Positions 23,311 through 35,164 of a stretch of 64,000 nucleotides of DNA are shown one piece after another; within the stretch, counting starts at the first letter, position 1, and every line of letters begins with the position of its first letter. The translations under genes and the position numbers were made by a program. The DNA comes from Primulina eburnea. Lineage: Eukaryota; Streptophyta; Magnoliopsida; Lamiales; Gesneriaceae. The DNA is taken from NCBI RefSeq assembly GCF_022965805.1, contig NC_133117.1, forward strand, positions 10,936,183-11,000,182, written 5' to 3'. The notes under the pieces are model-generated. The model did not search any database and was not told where the DNA came from. It worked only from the letters and a program-made list of their open reading frames with translations.

Positions 23311-25882
23311 TGTAACGTCTATCGTTTTAAAAGTGCATAAATAAATTCTTTTTTTTATAAAAGCTCGTAATTACAAAATAAAATTTAAAATAATCGTATT
23401 TGTTTGCCAATAAGAATAGCGCATTTTTAAAAATAACCAACATCCTCCAAAATCAACGTAAACATAAACGAGTAAAAATCATAATACCACCAATGTATAA
23501 AAATGTTTAACTCCTCTCAAAGACTCATAATCAAATGCGGAAAAATATGCGCTCCTCGGGTCATGTCACCGCACCAGAGCTGCATACTCAGAGTTCAGAA
23601 CTTGCAGTCTCCTCAACATCAAGCTCACCTGCATCACACACGCCTAGTGAGTCTATAGACTCAACACGCCTGTACCAGGAATAAAAAGTACATATACATG
23701 CAAACAGCAGTGAAAAATATCATACTTAACATAACTTTCATGAACTTAAAAACATGAACAAAAACGTCTCGCGTAAAATCATATCGTGTCAAAGCATGTC
23801 ATCTCGTATAATCATATACGTAAACATTTTATTTTTTTTAATTGAATTCAGTTCATTAGTTGTGAATTTCGTATCGGCTCTATCGTATCAGTTCTATTCG
23901 ATGGATCCATCTATAAAATCGTGGTACCTGGCGGCGGAGACATCAGCGACAACATTACCCATCCACTGAGCCTTGGTCTCAGCTCATCATATCTCATGTC
24001 ATCGTATACATATACATCGTCAGTCACAACCAATTATCATCCTTCAAAAAAATATCATCATATTCATCACTTTAAAAAAATGCGTATACGTAACTTTTTC
24101 CTTAAAACCAAGCATGCACCGTACTTACCATAATTTCATAAAAATCATAAACGTGGTGCATGAACATTAAAATATCATAAATTTGTGCTCAAGGCGCTTC
24201 CAGTACCAAAATCTCACCCCGGGTGCAAACTGACAATTTGCCCCTGGAAACCTAAAATATACCGTTTTACCCCTGTACCTATAAAACTGTCCCGAAGCTT
24301 ACCAAACTCCTTAAAATGACCCAAAACATATTTAAAAGCATTCCTATACATAAACTCGAGCCCATTTTACAACTCAACCGATTCGTTTTAAAACTTAGAC
24401 CGGGTTCCCGGTTTTAACCCGAATCGAACCGAAACTTAACCAAAACTTTCCCAACTTTTTATCAAATCTTAAAAACACTATAAGACTCCTAAACATAATA
24501 ACTAGACTAAAATTCTCACAGCTGATAATTCCAGAACTCCCAAAGCTCTCGGCCCTTCCCAATTTTCACACCCTGATTCCCTTTCCCAAAAATAACGCCA
24601 CTAGCCAAACCCGATGTACTAGCTGTGAACCAGCATACCATTGACCGGGACCAGACCCTAAGGAACCTAACAGAACAAAGCCACCAGCCCCATACACGAT
24701 GATGTCTTCTAAGAACCGAGAATCAACAAAAAGGCTCCTACCGTGACCAATCTGTCTCGCCTTGGCTCGATCGATCGTCCCGTAACTCCAGCATGGTTTG
24801 AGCCGTTCCAGACACCAAATCCGACTCACTAGGGTCTGGTCCAGGGCTGGAAAAGGCCCTCTCACAGCTGGTGTAGCAGGACACATGGATCGAACCCTCC
24901 CACCATCTTACACTCGATCGGCCCTCGACCTTTCGACCAAACTTGACCAAGCTCCACACTCCAGTGCCTAAACCTCAAAAACCACGATCTTTACAACCCC
25001 TTATCATCATAATACAGCAGCCCTTGCACAAAATCAAAAAATAACATGATCAGAAAATGTAAGAATGCAAGAACACATGAAACTTCGATAATCCTCCATA
25101 CACATGCTTGGATCGAGAGTTTTACATGAATAAATACATATACATCAGTAATATAACATGGATGATGCGAGAAATATGTTACAAAGTGTGCCTTGATGAT
25201 GATTGATGAACAAAACAAGAAGAGGGAGACCCGGATGAATTTATTTTGCAAGAACAAGAGCAGACCGAAGCTTTCTCAGCCGGTGCTTGCTGAAACCGAG
25301 AGGAAGAGGAGCTGAAGGGAGGTGTCGGCTATGTAGAATGATTAGGTTTAGGCTAAAGGGTAATTATATACTAATTAAATGGTTAACAAATAACTTAATG
25401 GGCCTTAATTTGCTAATTATATTTTTAAAAAGAGTTTTAAGCCCAACAAGCTTAAAAGTAGGCCCATTAAGTTCAAACACACTCCCAAAAAATATTTCAT
25501 GTTGGAAAGATTTTGAAAATATTAGCCGAACCTTCAAAAAGTCCCCCGATTAGATAAAATTTGCGTACCGTTAAAAATAAAATCCTACGGGTAAAAATAC
25601 CCAATAAAATCTCATTTTTGAAAAAAAAACCCTCAAAACACCTTATATTAATAAATAAAAATTAATCATGTAATAAAATAATTTTCCTGAAAATTATCCG
25701 GTCTCTGATCCTCGTTCAAGCGTGAAATGCATCTAGAAACCCTAATGTATGAACTTTTAAAATTTCATGAAATAACTACTACCATGCACGAATTATGTAT
25801 AAAAATAATTAAACACATAATTAAAATAAAACCCTAGATTGCATGCATTCAGGTTACGTGAATTAAATTTCTGGACCTTACA
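23311..25882 (-). mobile_element. Solo LTR with target duplication ATTTT
   Basis: It begins TGTAACGTC and ends CCTTACA. The flanks ATTTT (23306-23310) and ATTTT (25883-25887) form a perfect target duplication inside the non-coding domain. The orientation of the palindrome at 23644-23664 indicates the minus strand. The LTR is 2572 bases and has no internal domain. Frames near 24566-24959 are chance frames. Confidence 0.9.
23644..23664. repeat. LTR palindrome, copy 5
   Basis: CTAGTGAGTCTATAGACTCAA has a perfect inverted repeat (GAGTCTATAGACTC) and belongs to a third LTR family carrying the same dyad. Confidence 0.9.
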
Positions 25883-26717
25883 ATTTTAACTCTTAAAATT
25901 ATGATTAAAACTTATGCTACATCAAAACTTAAGTCCCCAAAAATAATTAACTTACTGTCGAATCTTATAACTTAACTAATTGATCAACTTTACCTTAAAT
26001 TGTTGACACTCTAAATTCTTAATTTGCCACAACACTATTCCATTAACACTTAGATTTTCAAGCCCAATATTGATTCATCCTACAATGCCCTTGATTATCC
26101 TTCCTTATAACATCATAGCTCAGATTTTCAAGGTTTTAAATATACAGTCAAACAAAAATCATCAAAAATTACTATCATTTAAATCATTCAATTCTCTCTT
26201 ATTGCTAAACTAGTCCTCCAATTTCTCATCAATTGCAAAATTAAATTTTTAATTTCCTCAGAAATAATCCACTTAGTCCTTAATTATTAAAAATTCCACA
26301 ATTACTCATAAGTTCTTGGAGTTCCTAATTCCATTTTATAGGTTTCCCGTAACATGAAGTTCAATAATTTAAGCTTATCAATTCCCAAAATAAATTCTCA
26401 TAACCAACCTCACCTTTATATCAATACTTAAAATCTCAAATTATACATTTTATACTTCTTAATACCGTTATAGTCATAGAATCATTATTCTTTATATGAA
26501 ATTCTTAAAAATTTAACCCAACTAATAGTCACGAACCATTAATAATTTCTTAGAAAACTTACATGCCCCTAGAAGCATTCATGATTTTCAAGATTAACTT
26601 ATGACCCATAAAGTAGAACATCAGTACTACTAACCAAAAATCAACATAGACAATTCATTTCCAACTTTCCCTAATTCCCAATAGCAGAATTCTTATACAT
26701 GTCCAATTTCACCACTA
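25883..26717 (-). mobile_element. Non-coding internal domain remnant, right piece
   Basis: This continues 22128-23310 across the solo LTR and aligns with about 12720-13940 of the LARD. It breaks off at 26717, where the family C LTR begins, before the leader and primer site are reached. Confidence 0.7.
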
Positions 26718-27235
26718 TGAGAACCCGGAATTCCTGAAGCGAATGCGAATCACGTAAGAAATACAAACTCGAAATTAAACTTAAACTAAGCTCAAAACTT
26801 TCGTTCTAACTATAAAACTCGAATATGAACTTAAATTTTCAGCTAACCTAACTCAAGAAGGTAGCTCCAAAGCTCGGGGATTAGCTCAGCGGGAAGCCAA
26901 GCTGCAAGTAACTGCATCTATCAAAGAGTCGTCACTGGAAGAGTAAAACAGCAGCTCAAGGACTCGATCTTTCTGCTCAAATAATCTCAACCACGCGTGT
27001 CCTAAAAAGACCAAAAAGAGAGCTAAAGGAGGAGATAAAGGTTTGGGAAAACTCATTATGCAATAAATTACCATTGAGAAAACCAATGAAGGAACTAAGG
27101 GAGGAGCTAAGAGGCTAGGACGTATTTATGGTGCAAGAAATGACCTTTGGTGTTGGATATATCTTGACCACAATTATGGCATTCCTTGAGGAGCAAGGTG
27201 GCGTCCAAGGCAAGATGAAAAGCCACTTTTCCATC

Positions 27236-27244
27236 TATAAATAG
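27236..27244 (+). promoter_or_regulatory. TATA box of family C LTR
   Basis: TATAAATAG is a canonical plant TATA box, here about 520 bases into the LTR, with a conserved counterpart in the sister LTR. Transcription would be expected to start some 30 bases downstream. Confidence 0.6.
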
Positions 27245-27753
27245 CACACCATGGTTGAATGAAAATCACACCAAAATGCCACTAAATTCTCTGTTTCTTC
27301 CCTTCACAAACCGTCCCAAAAATTGACCAAGGCAACGGAGAAGTTTCGTGCAGTCCGAGTGAAGTTACGTCAAAGTATTGCTGGAATTAAGGCGTAATTT
27401 GCTCAACAAGTTTGTTGAAGTGTTGTCCGATTTTCATAAGGAAACTCCATTCAAGAATCTGTAAATTTAAAGCATACCTGTAAAATTCAGTAAGTGGGTT
27501 TTTGTTACGTATATTTTTGTATTCTAAACTTTGCATATAAATAATATGACATGCTTGTATGTGTGTCCACTTTTTCGAAAATTCAGTATGTTCTTTTAAA
27601 ATTTTCGATCGATGATATGCTTTTTCTGTTCTTCGAAATTCTTTGATTCCGCTGTATCCGCCTGAATTTTTGATAAGTTATGTTCGATAAAATTTTGAAT
27701 TATGCGATCCACTGTTACAAATTGATTTGAAATGGGACGAGAATTATAATTAT

Positions 27754-27825
27754 GTCTGGCCCCCATTGGTGGATATAAAACCATGTTCTGTCTGGCCCCC
27801 ATAGGTGGGTATAAAACCGTGTTCT
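27754..27825. repeat. 36-base tandem duplication in LTR
   Basis: Units 27754-27789 and 27790-27825 share GTCTGGCCCCCAT and end ATAAAACC-TGTTCT. The sister LTR has one copy (near 18690-18730), so the duplication is specific to this copy. Confidence 0.85.
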
Positions 27826-28413
27826 GGTCTCACCGCTTAGAGGACTAACATATTGCGGACAATTTGACCATGTAAATGAGATGAGTAACAGTGTTGTGTC
27901 TGTTTTGAATTGTTCTGAAATGATCTGATTTTCTTCTGAATTGCTCTGAATCATCTGGTTACCTTTGTCTCATATTCGATTCGTTTATGTTATGATAAGT
28001 TAAAGGTGATAAGTTTTGAAAGTCTGTTACAAAGATGTTTTAGGAAAACTAAAATCTATATATATCATTGGAAATCGATCGACCCTCACTTAATGAGTGT
28101 TTCCTAAAACACTCACTCCTTACGAATTTCAGATAAAAATGATGAGAAAACGAATGAGGAGGAGCAAGAAGCCTTCTGGGGATGGTGATCGAAGCACAAA
28201 AATCTAGATTCAAGATCATTTTACTTTCCTTTTGTTTAGTTTCCGCTTTCGCAAAACTCTGAAGTAATTTTTTTTGTCAATATAAAGACAATATTTTATT
28301 TATGAAAAAGGCTGGTTATTTGGAATTTCGATACGAGGCTTAATTGTTTTCAAGTAATTGTTAAACAATGCCGGATGTCACCGATGCTTCGGACACGAGG
28401 CGTGACATTTAAG

Positions 28414-28426
28414 TGGTATCAAAGCC
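28414..28426 (+). other. Primer-binding site, family C
   Basis: TGGTATCAAAGCC differs at one base from the initiator-Met tRNA complement TGGTATCAGAGCC. Confidence 0.85.
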
Positions 28427-28664
28427 TGGCGGTTCATAATCCCGCTGGGATTTTGATAAAAAAAAAATTTGACGAAAAGCCTAGTGCATCCCAATCTGAA
28501 TCCAACTTCCATCTGTTCCTAAAATTTGAAGAAACTCAAAATCTATCTCTTCAATCTTTCTGCAAACTCTTATTATCGAAAATTCCACGACAACTTTGTT
28601 TCTATTTTGTGCCTGTCTATCCGTTATACTATTCTGATGTTTTACCTCGATTTTATCCTAGGAA

Positions 28665-29161
28665 ATGGCTGTTCACGTACTCGTGCTCAGGCCACCCTTC
28701 GTATACGCCAGCTAACGATAGATAATCAAGCTAGGGAGATTGTGACTTTGAAGGCGCAACTGGATAGGGAGAAGCTAGAGAAATAAGAGCTTAGCGAGAT
28801 TAGGAACATACTCAAGACGCACGTACATCGACTTACTCACCACCTGGACTTGGCTGAGAGCCAACTTCTTCAGATACCTACTGATTCAGCTCGCATCACA
28901 CGTCTAGCTTCACTGAATATATACTTGCTAGGGAAAGTAGAGACAGAGAGAGGACGTGCTACTCAGGCTCGTCAGCGTCAAGAAGAGTTCAACACCAAAC
29001 AAGAACGATACATTTCCAAGCTACACGACACCATGGATAGGCTTCAGGATCATAATAACTATTTGCATCTGGTGATAGAAAACATGGAAGAAGAAGAGGA
29101 ATCACCGATGGAGGTGGTCGGCGACGACAGCGATAGTGACGATGGAGATATGATAGACTAG
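28665..29161 (+). pseudogene. First coiled-coil ORF upstream of gag
   Basis: The frame from about 28679 to the stop at 29161 is open except for a TAA at 28784-28786. It encodes long charged stretches with heptad-like leucines (LRIRQLTIDNQAREIVTLKA, later LHDTMDRLQDHN) and ends in an acidic tail (EEEEES...DSDSDDGDMID). The presumed ATG at 28665 is out of frame by one base, and a splice-acceptor-like TTTTATCCTAG ends four bases before it. The function is unknown. By composition it could be an accessory or structural protein. A host coiled-coil fragment is the alternative. Confidence 0.55.
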
Positions 29162-29316
29162 ACTAGATTAGTACTACGATTGTACTAAATATAATTGGAA
29201 AAGTATTAAGTGTAACAACTTATTTCTAAATGAAAATTTTAAATTACTGCATATTAAAACATTGATGAGTATTTTATCAATAAAAGTGTTTCTTTTTATC
29301 TTTATAGGAAACAAAA

Positions 29317-29860
29317 ATGGATCCTCAGAGCATTATAACCGAACTCCAAAAACAACTCCAGGAAAAGGAATCAGAAATTAAAACATTGAAAGATAAAAAT
29401 GACAAGCTCGAGAGAGATAATTACCGACTAGATGGGAAAAATCTATGCAAGGATAATGACCTTTTCGAGGCACGCGAAGAAGTGAAGAATTACGGGAAGA
29501 CGTTAGACGCTATACTGCTTATCACCTAGAATCGGAACGTCAGCACGATAGCACAAAAAGAGAGTTGGAGATAATTCAAGGAAGGTTTTTGGCAGCACAG
29601 GATTGAGAGAAAAAACTTAACAAGGAGATCTACCGATTCCAATCAAGGATAGAAGAACATGAACTCAATGAGACAACAAACCAATCAACCATACCAGAAC
29701 TTCAGGACCAAGTGAACAATCTCGATGACCACAACACACTGTTGCAAAACCATATTAATCAACTGCAGAATGATATGATCAACATGATAAAGGAGGAAAC
29801 CCCATTGAAGAAGAAGAAATTAACGAAGCAGTAGGAGACGGAGAAGTAATAGATTTGTAG
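29317..29860 (+). pseudogene. Second coiled-coil ORF upstream of gag
   Basis: The ATG at 29317 starts MDPQSIITELQKQLQEKESE, a strong coiled coil. A frameshift near 29515 and a stop near 29607 break it. The end again is acidic, with a VGDGEVIDL-like tail before the TAG at 29858. The layout (coiled coil plus acidic tail) repeats that of the preceding ORF, suggesting old duplication. A pyrimidine-rich TTTTTATCTTTATAG ends nine bases before the ATG. Confidence 0.6.
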
Positions 29861-30013
29861 AGTAATCCATAGTCAGGCAGCGACTGTATCTAGAATCATT
29901 AGACTTATCATTTTATTTGAAAGACTGATTTTATGAATTTTAAAAAATAACGAAAATATTTCTTTTATTTTACATAGCTTCAAACAAATTAATAAAAAAT
30001 TTGTTTATAGCAA

Positions 30014-31025
30014 ATGGCAGGCAAACCACCTAGACACAATCGAAACCCCCACGGAGTTAATCAAAACGAGAACGAAAATCCAGAATCACCATCGAGGGTG
30101 AACCTCATTCGAGAGGACATGATGACAATTGCTACCATAGTAGCCGCCACTTTGTAAGGAATTGTGAATCCCATTGCCAACGCCATCCACCCCCACCGGA
30201 ACCACAAAACAAGGAATCAAGTATCAATATGAATCGCTCAGGAAGAATCGAGTCCCATTTTTTGATGGAAATCCAGATCCAGAAGTCAGTCATAACTGGC
30301 TTAAGAATGTTGAAGCTCAACTGCATTTATTGGAAGTACCTGAAGGACTTAGAGTGGTCGTGACTTCGTTTCTGGAAGATCGAGCACGAAAGTGGTGGGA
30401 AACAGTATCGCCATCTTTGGCTGAGGTGGAGTGGATCACATGGCAAACCTTCCGGAGAGAATTTTTAAAGCAGTATTATCCCGCAGAGTTTCTTCTGCGG
30501 AAACTAAGTGAATTCGAAAAATTTAAACAAACATCAGACATGACGGTGATGGAATACACCTCAAGGTTCAATGATCTGGGAACCTATGTTCCAACTATCA
30601 TGTCCGATGAAACTCTGAAAATGCACCGGTTCAAGAAAGCCCTGAGCAGCCGGATTCAATTGGCTTTGGCGGTATTCAGGCCAAGCAATTTTGCAGATCT
30701 GATGGGCGTGACAATGAGCGGAGAAACTGATATCAAACACCGTGAAGAATAAAATAAGAACAAGAGACCTTTGATTAGTCAGTCTACTCAGAGTGACCCC
30801 AAATTCAAAAGACCAAACTATTCAAGCGGCCCCTCAAGAGGAACCGTTAGCAATGTTGTCCATAAGGAAAGGAAGTTGTGTGATACTTGTCTACAGAATC
30901 ACATTGGAGAATGTTATAAGAAAACAGGTCGGGGCGCTTGTTTCAGATGTGGTAAGGTGGGTAATCGGATTAGAGATTGTCCAGCAAACAAAGACAAAGG
31001 GACTGGACCCAGCAAACAAAAATAA
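30014..31025 (+). pseudogene. Gypsy gag with altered zinc knuckle
   Basis: The ATG at 30014 follows an acceptor-like TTTGTTTATAG. After 47 codons a TAA (30155) and then a frameshift interrupt it. The retrotransposon gag core is clear in 30230-30750: FLEDRARKWWE, FRREFLKQYYP and MEYTSRFNDLG. A stop at 30750 separates a basic tail with one knuckle, CFRCGKVGNRIRDC, in which the zinc-binding His of CX2CX4HX4C is Asn. The protein would package RNA, but this copy cannot. Confidence 0.85.
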
Positions 31026-31465
31026 TGCTCGGGTGTATGCAATAACCCAGGAAGAAGCTGATAATACCAACGAGGTGGTGGCAGGTACTGTATTATTCAA
31101 TGAAATACCTGCATGTACTTTGTCTGATTGTGGTGCTACGCACTAATTTGTGTCTAGAAGATTTCATCAAAAGCTAAAACTTGAGCATGAAATTCTTAGT
31201 GAACCATTAAGAATGAAATTCTTAGTGAACCATTAAGAGTGGAAACACCTGCAAGTAAAACAATTGAAACCCACAAGGTGTATTGAAACTGTAAAATTTG
31301 TATCAATAAAGAGATGTTTGAGACTGAATTTATACAACTCAACATGATTGAGTTTGACATCATTCTTGGAATGTACTAGGTTAGCCAAACAATATGCCAT
31401 AAAAAAAATCTCTTCTATCTGCCTCACAAGCCTGGAAGGCCATAGAAGGAGGTGAAAAAATTTAT
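31026..31465 (+). pseudogene. Gypsy protease remnant
   Basis: The segment ACTLSDCGATH near 31110-31142 matches the retropepsin active-site context (D-S/C-GATH), followed at once by an in-frame TAA at 31144. The rest (LEHEIL..., EFDIILGM-like near 31350) is broken by a local duplication of GAATGAAATTCTTAGTGAAC near 31185-31230 and by stops. Confidence 0.65.
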
Positions 31466-33132
31466 ATGGTAGTGATCAATGAGGTCAAAGAAAAAGAAGT
31501 CCCAAAGTTGGAAGATATTCCAATTGTTCAAGAATTTCCTGATGTTTTTCTCAAGGAGTTACCGGGTGAGAAACCCGATAGGGAAGTGGAATTTGAAATC
31601 AATTTGGTCCCTGGTGCTGCACCAATTTCAAAGGTACCATACCGAATTTCTCCAGCTGAAATAAAGGAGTTAAAAGAGAAACTTCAGGAATTACTGGAGA
31701 AGAAGCAGATCCACCCTAGTGCATCCCCGTGTGGAGCCCTAGTTTTATTCATAAAGAAAAAGGACAGAGGCATGATGCTATGTTTTGATTACTGTGAGTT
31801 AAACAAGATCACCATAAAGAATAAGTACCCACTTCCGAGAATAGATGATCTTTTCGATCAACTAAAAGGAGCCAAAGTTTACTCAAAACTCGATCTGAGA
31901 TCTAATTATCATCAGTTGAAGGTCAAAGCAAAGGATATCCCTAAAACTGCGTTTAGGACAAGATATGGACATTACAAATTCAATGTAATGCCTTTTGGTC
32001 TAACAAATGCTCCTGCAGCATTTATGGATCTTATGAATCGTGTATTCATACCATATCTCTACAAGTTTGTGTTTTTTTTATAGATGATATCGTGGTACAC
32101 TCACCAAGTGAGGAAGAACATAGAGAACATCTGCGTCTCACTTTGCAGACCCTGGGAGAAAAGGAACTCTATGCTAAATTCAAGAAGTGCGAATTTTGGA
32201 TAAAACGTGTGGCGTTCTTATGCCATATAATCTCGGAATTAGGGGTGTCCGTAGACCCTAAGATAGTAGAGGCAACTAAGGACTGGCCACAACCAGAAAC
32301 AGTGACTGAAGTAAGAAGTTTTCTGGGTTTAGCTGGCTACTATAGAAAATTTGTGGAAGGATTTTCTTCGATATCTATTCCTCTCACCAAAATCACTCAG
32401 AATAATTCAACATTTATTTGGAATGAATCATGTGAGAGAAGGTTTGAAACCCTGAAGATAAAACTCGCATCTACACTAGTACTAATTCTTCCCGAGGATG
32501 GCAAGAACTTCACTATTTACAGTGACGCTTCAAAGAAAGGGTTAGGGTGTGTTCTTATGCAAGAAGGTTAAGTAATTGCTTATGCCTCACGACAATTAAA
32601 ACTATATGAGCAGAATTACCCAACTCATGACCTTGAGTTAGCTACAGTCGTATTTGCGCTCAAAATCTGGAGAGACAACCTTTATGGAGTAAAATGCGAC
32701 GTATTCACCGATCACCAGAGCCTCAAATACATATTCACCCAAAAGGAAATAAACATAAGGCAAAGAAGGTGGATGGAACTTCTAAAGGATTATGATTTGT
32801 CAATCAATTACCATCCGGGTAAGGCAAATAAGGTGGCAAATGCACTGTGCCGAAGGAACTTTGGGAAAGTGAGCTTATCTTCACTATCAGCACAAGAAGG
32901 CCTTCGAGAAACAATCAAATTGAATCAAAGAAAAGATTCCTTTACCCTCAAAATTAAAGAACAACTTCAAGAAGGAAAGTCCCCGGAATTTATTGATGAA
33001 AATGGTATTCTCTGGATGAAAGGAAGGTTGTATGTGCCAGACACCGACGTGATTCGTGAAGAAGTAATGGTCGAGGCACATAATCGAAATTTTCAGTACA
33101 TCCAGGAAGCACCAAAATGTACAGAGACCTGA
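31466..33132 (+). pseudogene. Gypsy reverse transcriptase and RNase H
   Basis: RT runs through [48 protein letters not shown] and [17 protein letters not shown] frameshift in a T-run at 32070-32080 falls just before the catalytic IDD. The thumb and connection follow ([16 protein letters not shown]). RNase H shows [13 protein letters not shown] (about 32515) with a TAA at 32569, then FTDHQSLKY and [14 protein letters not shown]. The typical ADALSR motif reads ANALCR. The frame ends near 33132. Confidence 0.88.
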
Positions 33133-34190
33133 AAAATAATTACTGGTGGAATGGGATGAAGAGTGATGTGGATGTCTTTGTTTCAAAATGATTAACATGT
33201 CAACAAGTCAAGGCTGAACATCAAAGTCCTGGAGGACTTCTAAAACCATTGGAAATACCAAAATGTAAGTGGGATAACATCTCCATGGACTTTGTAGCAG
33301 GACTACCAAGATCAAAGCAAGGCCACGATGGGATCTGGGTAATCATTAACAGATTGACCAAGTCTGCACATTTCTTGCCGGTGCGAATGAATTACAACCT
33401 GGATATACTAGCCACCTTGTATATGGACAACATAGTGAGACTACACGGAATCTCGGCGAGTATAATGTCTAACAGAGATTCAAGATTCATATCAAGATTT
33501 TGGAAAAGTTTTCAAAAGGCCATGGGAACCAAAGTCACTCTCAGCATAGCCTATCATCCACAAACTGATAGCCAAACCGAGAGGACAATTCAAACCCTTG
33601 AGGACATGTTGAGGGCTTGCGTGCTGGATTTTCATGGAAATTTGAGTGAGAAATTACCATTGATAGAGTTTGCTTATAATAACAGTTACCACAGTAGCAT
33701 TGAAATGGCTCCGTATGAGGCATTGTATGGCCGAAAGTGTAGATCACCTCTATACTGGGATGAAGTCGGAGAAAATGATATTACTGGACCAGAGCTTGTT
33801 CAAATAACCATTGACAAAGTCGCCGTTAATCAAAGAAAGATTAAGACGGCTCAAGATAGACAAAAGAGCTTGGCAGACTTGAAGAGAAGACAGTTGGAAT
33901 TGGAGGTCGGTGAAAAATCATATGTCAAGGTCTCTCCTATGAAAGGAGTGGTTCGGTTCAGTAAATCCGGAAAGTTAAATCCAAGGTATGTGGGACCATT
34001 CGAGATACTGGAGAAAGTGGGAACCTTAGCCTACTGACTGGCTTTGCCACCTGATATGTCCCGAATACATAATGTTTTCCACATCTCACAACTGAGAAAA
34101 TATGTCCCGGACCCGAGTCATGTACTCAAAGTTGCACCGCTGATGATTGAAGGACATCTAAATAAAGAACTTGAATATGAAGAAGTCCCT
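33133..34190 (+). pseudogene. Gypsy integrase, catalytic Asp changed
   Basis: The HHCC region around 33100-33200 is broken by stops. From 33249 the core is open for 262 codons. The first catalytic Asp is in SMDFVAGLP. The second lies where plant gypsy elements have SDRD but here reads SNRD (about 33470), so the catalytic Asp is Asn. The Glu is kept in TERTIQTLEDML. The GPY/F segment (YVGPFEILEKVGTLAY) is followed by a stop at 34036, then LALPPDMSRIHNVFH. Similarity stops at 34190. Confidence 0.88.
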
Positions 34191-34942
34191 ACGTCACCCC
34201 TTCTTTCACAAGGATAAGATTTGCACTAAAAGACTTTGATCGATACAAAACTTGTATGATCCAAATTCAGCCTGGACTTAACACTGCCAAGACTGAAACT
34301 CTTAGTTTACTAAATATCACAGTTCTTTGACTGAACTTAGCACAACTAAAGTAGTTAAAGATCAAATAAAAAATGAAACAATTTGTGCTTATAAGCTCGA
34401 AAAGTAGCCTCAAATGCTACGAATAATTCTGATATGTGTGAGCTATTTGATTCTCAAATGAGAGTAATAAATTCAGCAGGTTAACAGTAAGCTTGAAAGA
34501 ATAGATAGATCCTGTTGATAATAGTTGCTACTCAACTGATCTACTCACCTATTTATAGGCTTCTCTTCAACGGTAACATTAAATAATATTTGAATCTTTA
34601 TATCTGTTGAATGCCACGTTAATATTCTTCTGACATTCATACACTGTAACTCTGAAATGTGGCATTCCACTATGAGTTGCATTCTGCTTTGTACTGTTGT
34701 AGGTTCAATGTCCTTTTCAAAAAATGATGACGTGTACAACTGAGTGATCAACTGATTCACTTGTAAGATCACAACTGAATATATCAACTGATCAGTCAGT
34801 TGTTTTCGTAGGTTCAGTTCGAATTGTTTTAGTTTCCTTTAATAAACCGCGCATTTGTCTTCAGGTAAGCAAAGTGTGATCAGTTTAGTCCAATAAATTA
34901 ATCTCTTAATTTGTCAAAAAACCAAAATTAAGTTTCCAACCA
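34191..34942 (-). mobile_element. 3' LTR of minus-strand copia-type element, truncated
   Basis: Read on the minus strand it begins TGGTTGGAAAC at 34942 and matches the first ~690 bases of the copia LTR at 60894, including CACGTCATCAGTTG, the TATA region and GAAGGGGTGACGTAG. The last ~250 bases are missing at the junction with the gypsy pol at 34190. A polypurine tract (minus CCAAAAAGGGGGAAA, about 34943-34957) precedes it, so it is the 3' LTR of the element carrying extra ORF copy B. Confidence 0.82.
34549..34557 (-). promoter_or_regulatory. TATA box of minus-strand copia LTR
   Basis: The minus strand reads TATAAATAG in the same context as 61230-61238 of the homologous LTR. Confidence 0.6.
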
Positions 34943-35164
34943 TTTCCCCCTTTTTGGTGTTTGACAAAACTTGTAAAGTATGAACTGATCAACTGAACTT
35001 AATAAAATTCTTCGAATTCATTGTAGATAAAAATAACTCTTCTAATGTACATATTCGTACAAAGAATGAAGTAAGGATCTAATCTATGTACAAATTCGTA
35101 CAAAGAATAAAGAATAAAGAATCTTCAAATCTTCAACCATTAACTGAAGTTAGTTAGTTGATCT

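Larger units (their letters stand above)
26718..28407 (+). mobile_element. 5' LTR, family C
   Basis: It starts TGAGAACCCGG and ends GAGGCGTGACA, six bases before the primer site. It is 1690 bases long and is the sister of 18136-19800. It holds a TATA box (27236-27244) and a 36-base tandem duplication (27754-27825). Confidence 0.88.
26718..34190 (+). mobile_element. Ty3/gypsy element, family C, plus strand, 3' truncated
   Basis: The order is 5' LTR (26718-28407), primer site, two coiled-coil ORFs, gag with a CCHC-like knuckle, protease, RT, RNase H and integrase with a GPY/F end. The frame order PR-RT-RH-IN is that of Ty3/gypsy. Pol ends inside the post-integrase region at about 34190, where a copia LTR on the other strand begins. 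No 3' LTR is present. Multiple stops and frameshifts make it non-functional. Confidence 0.88.

Noticed and set aside
24566..24959. Two overlapping minus-strand frames of 73-106 codons
   Set aside because: Inside the solo LTR 23311-25882, with no recognisable domain.
26718..34190. Endogenous pararetrovirus, suggested by coiled-coil ORFs before gag and possible splicing
   Set aside because: The element has an LTR, a polypurine and primer-site organisation and an integrase with GPY/F, which pararetroviruses lack, and no movement protein is visible.
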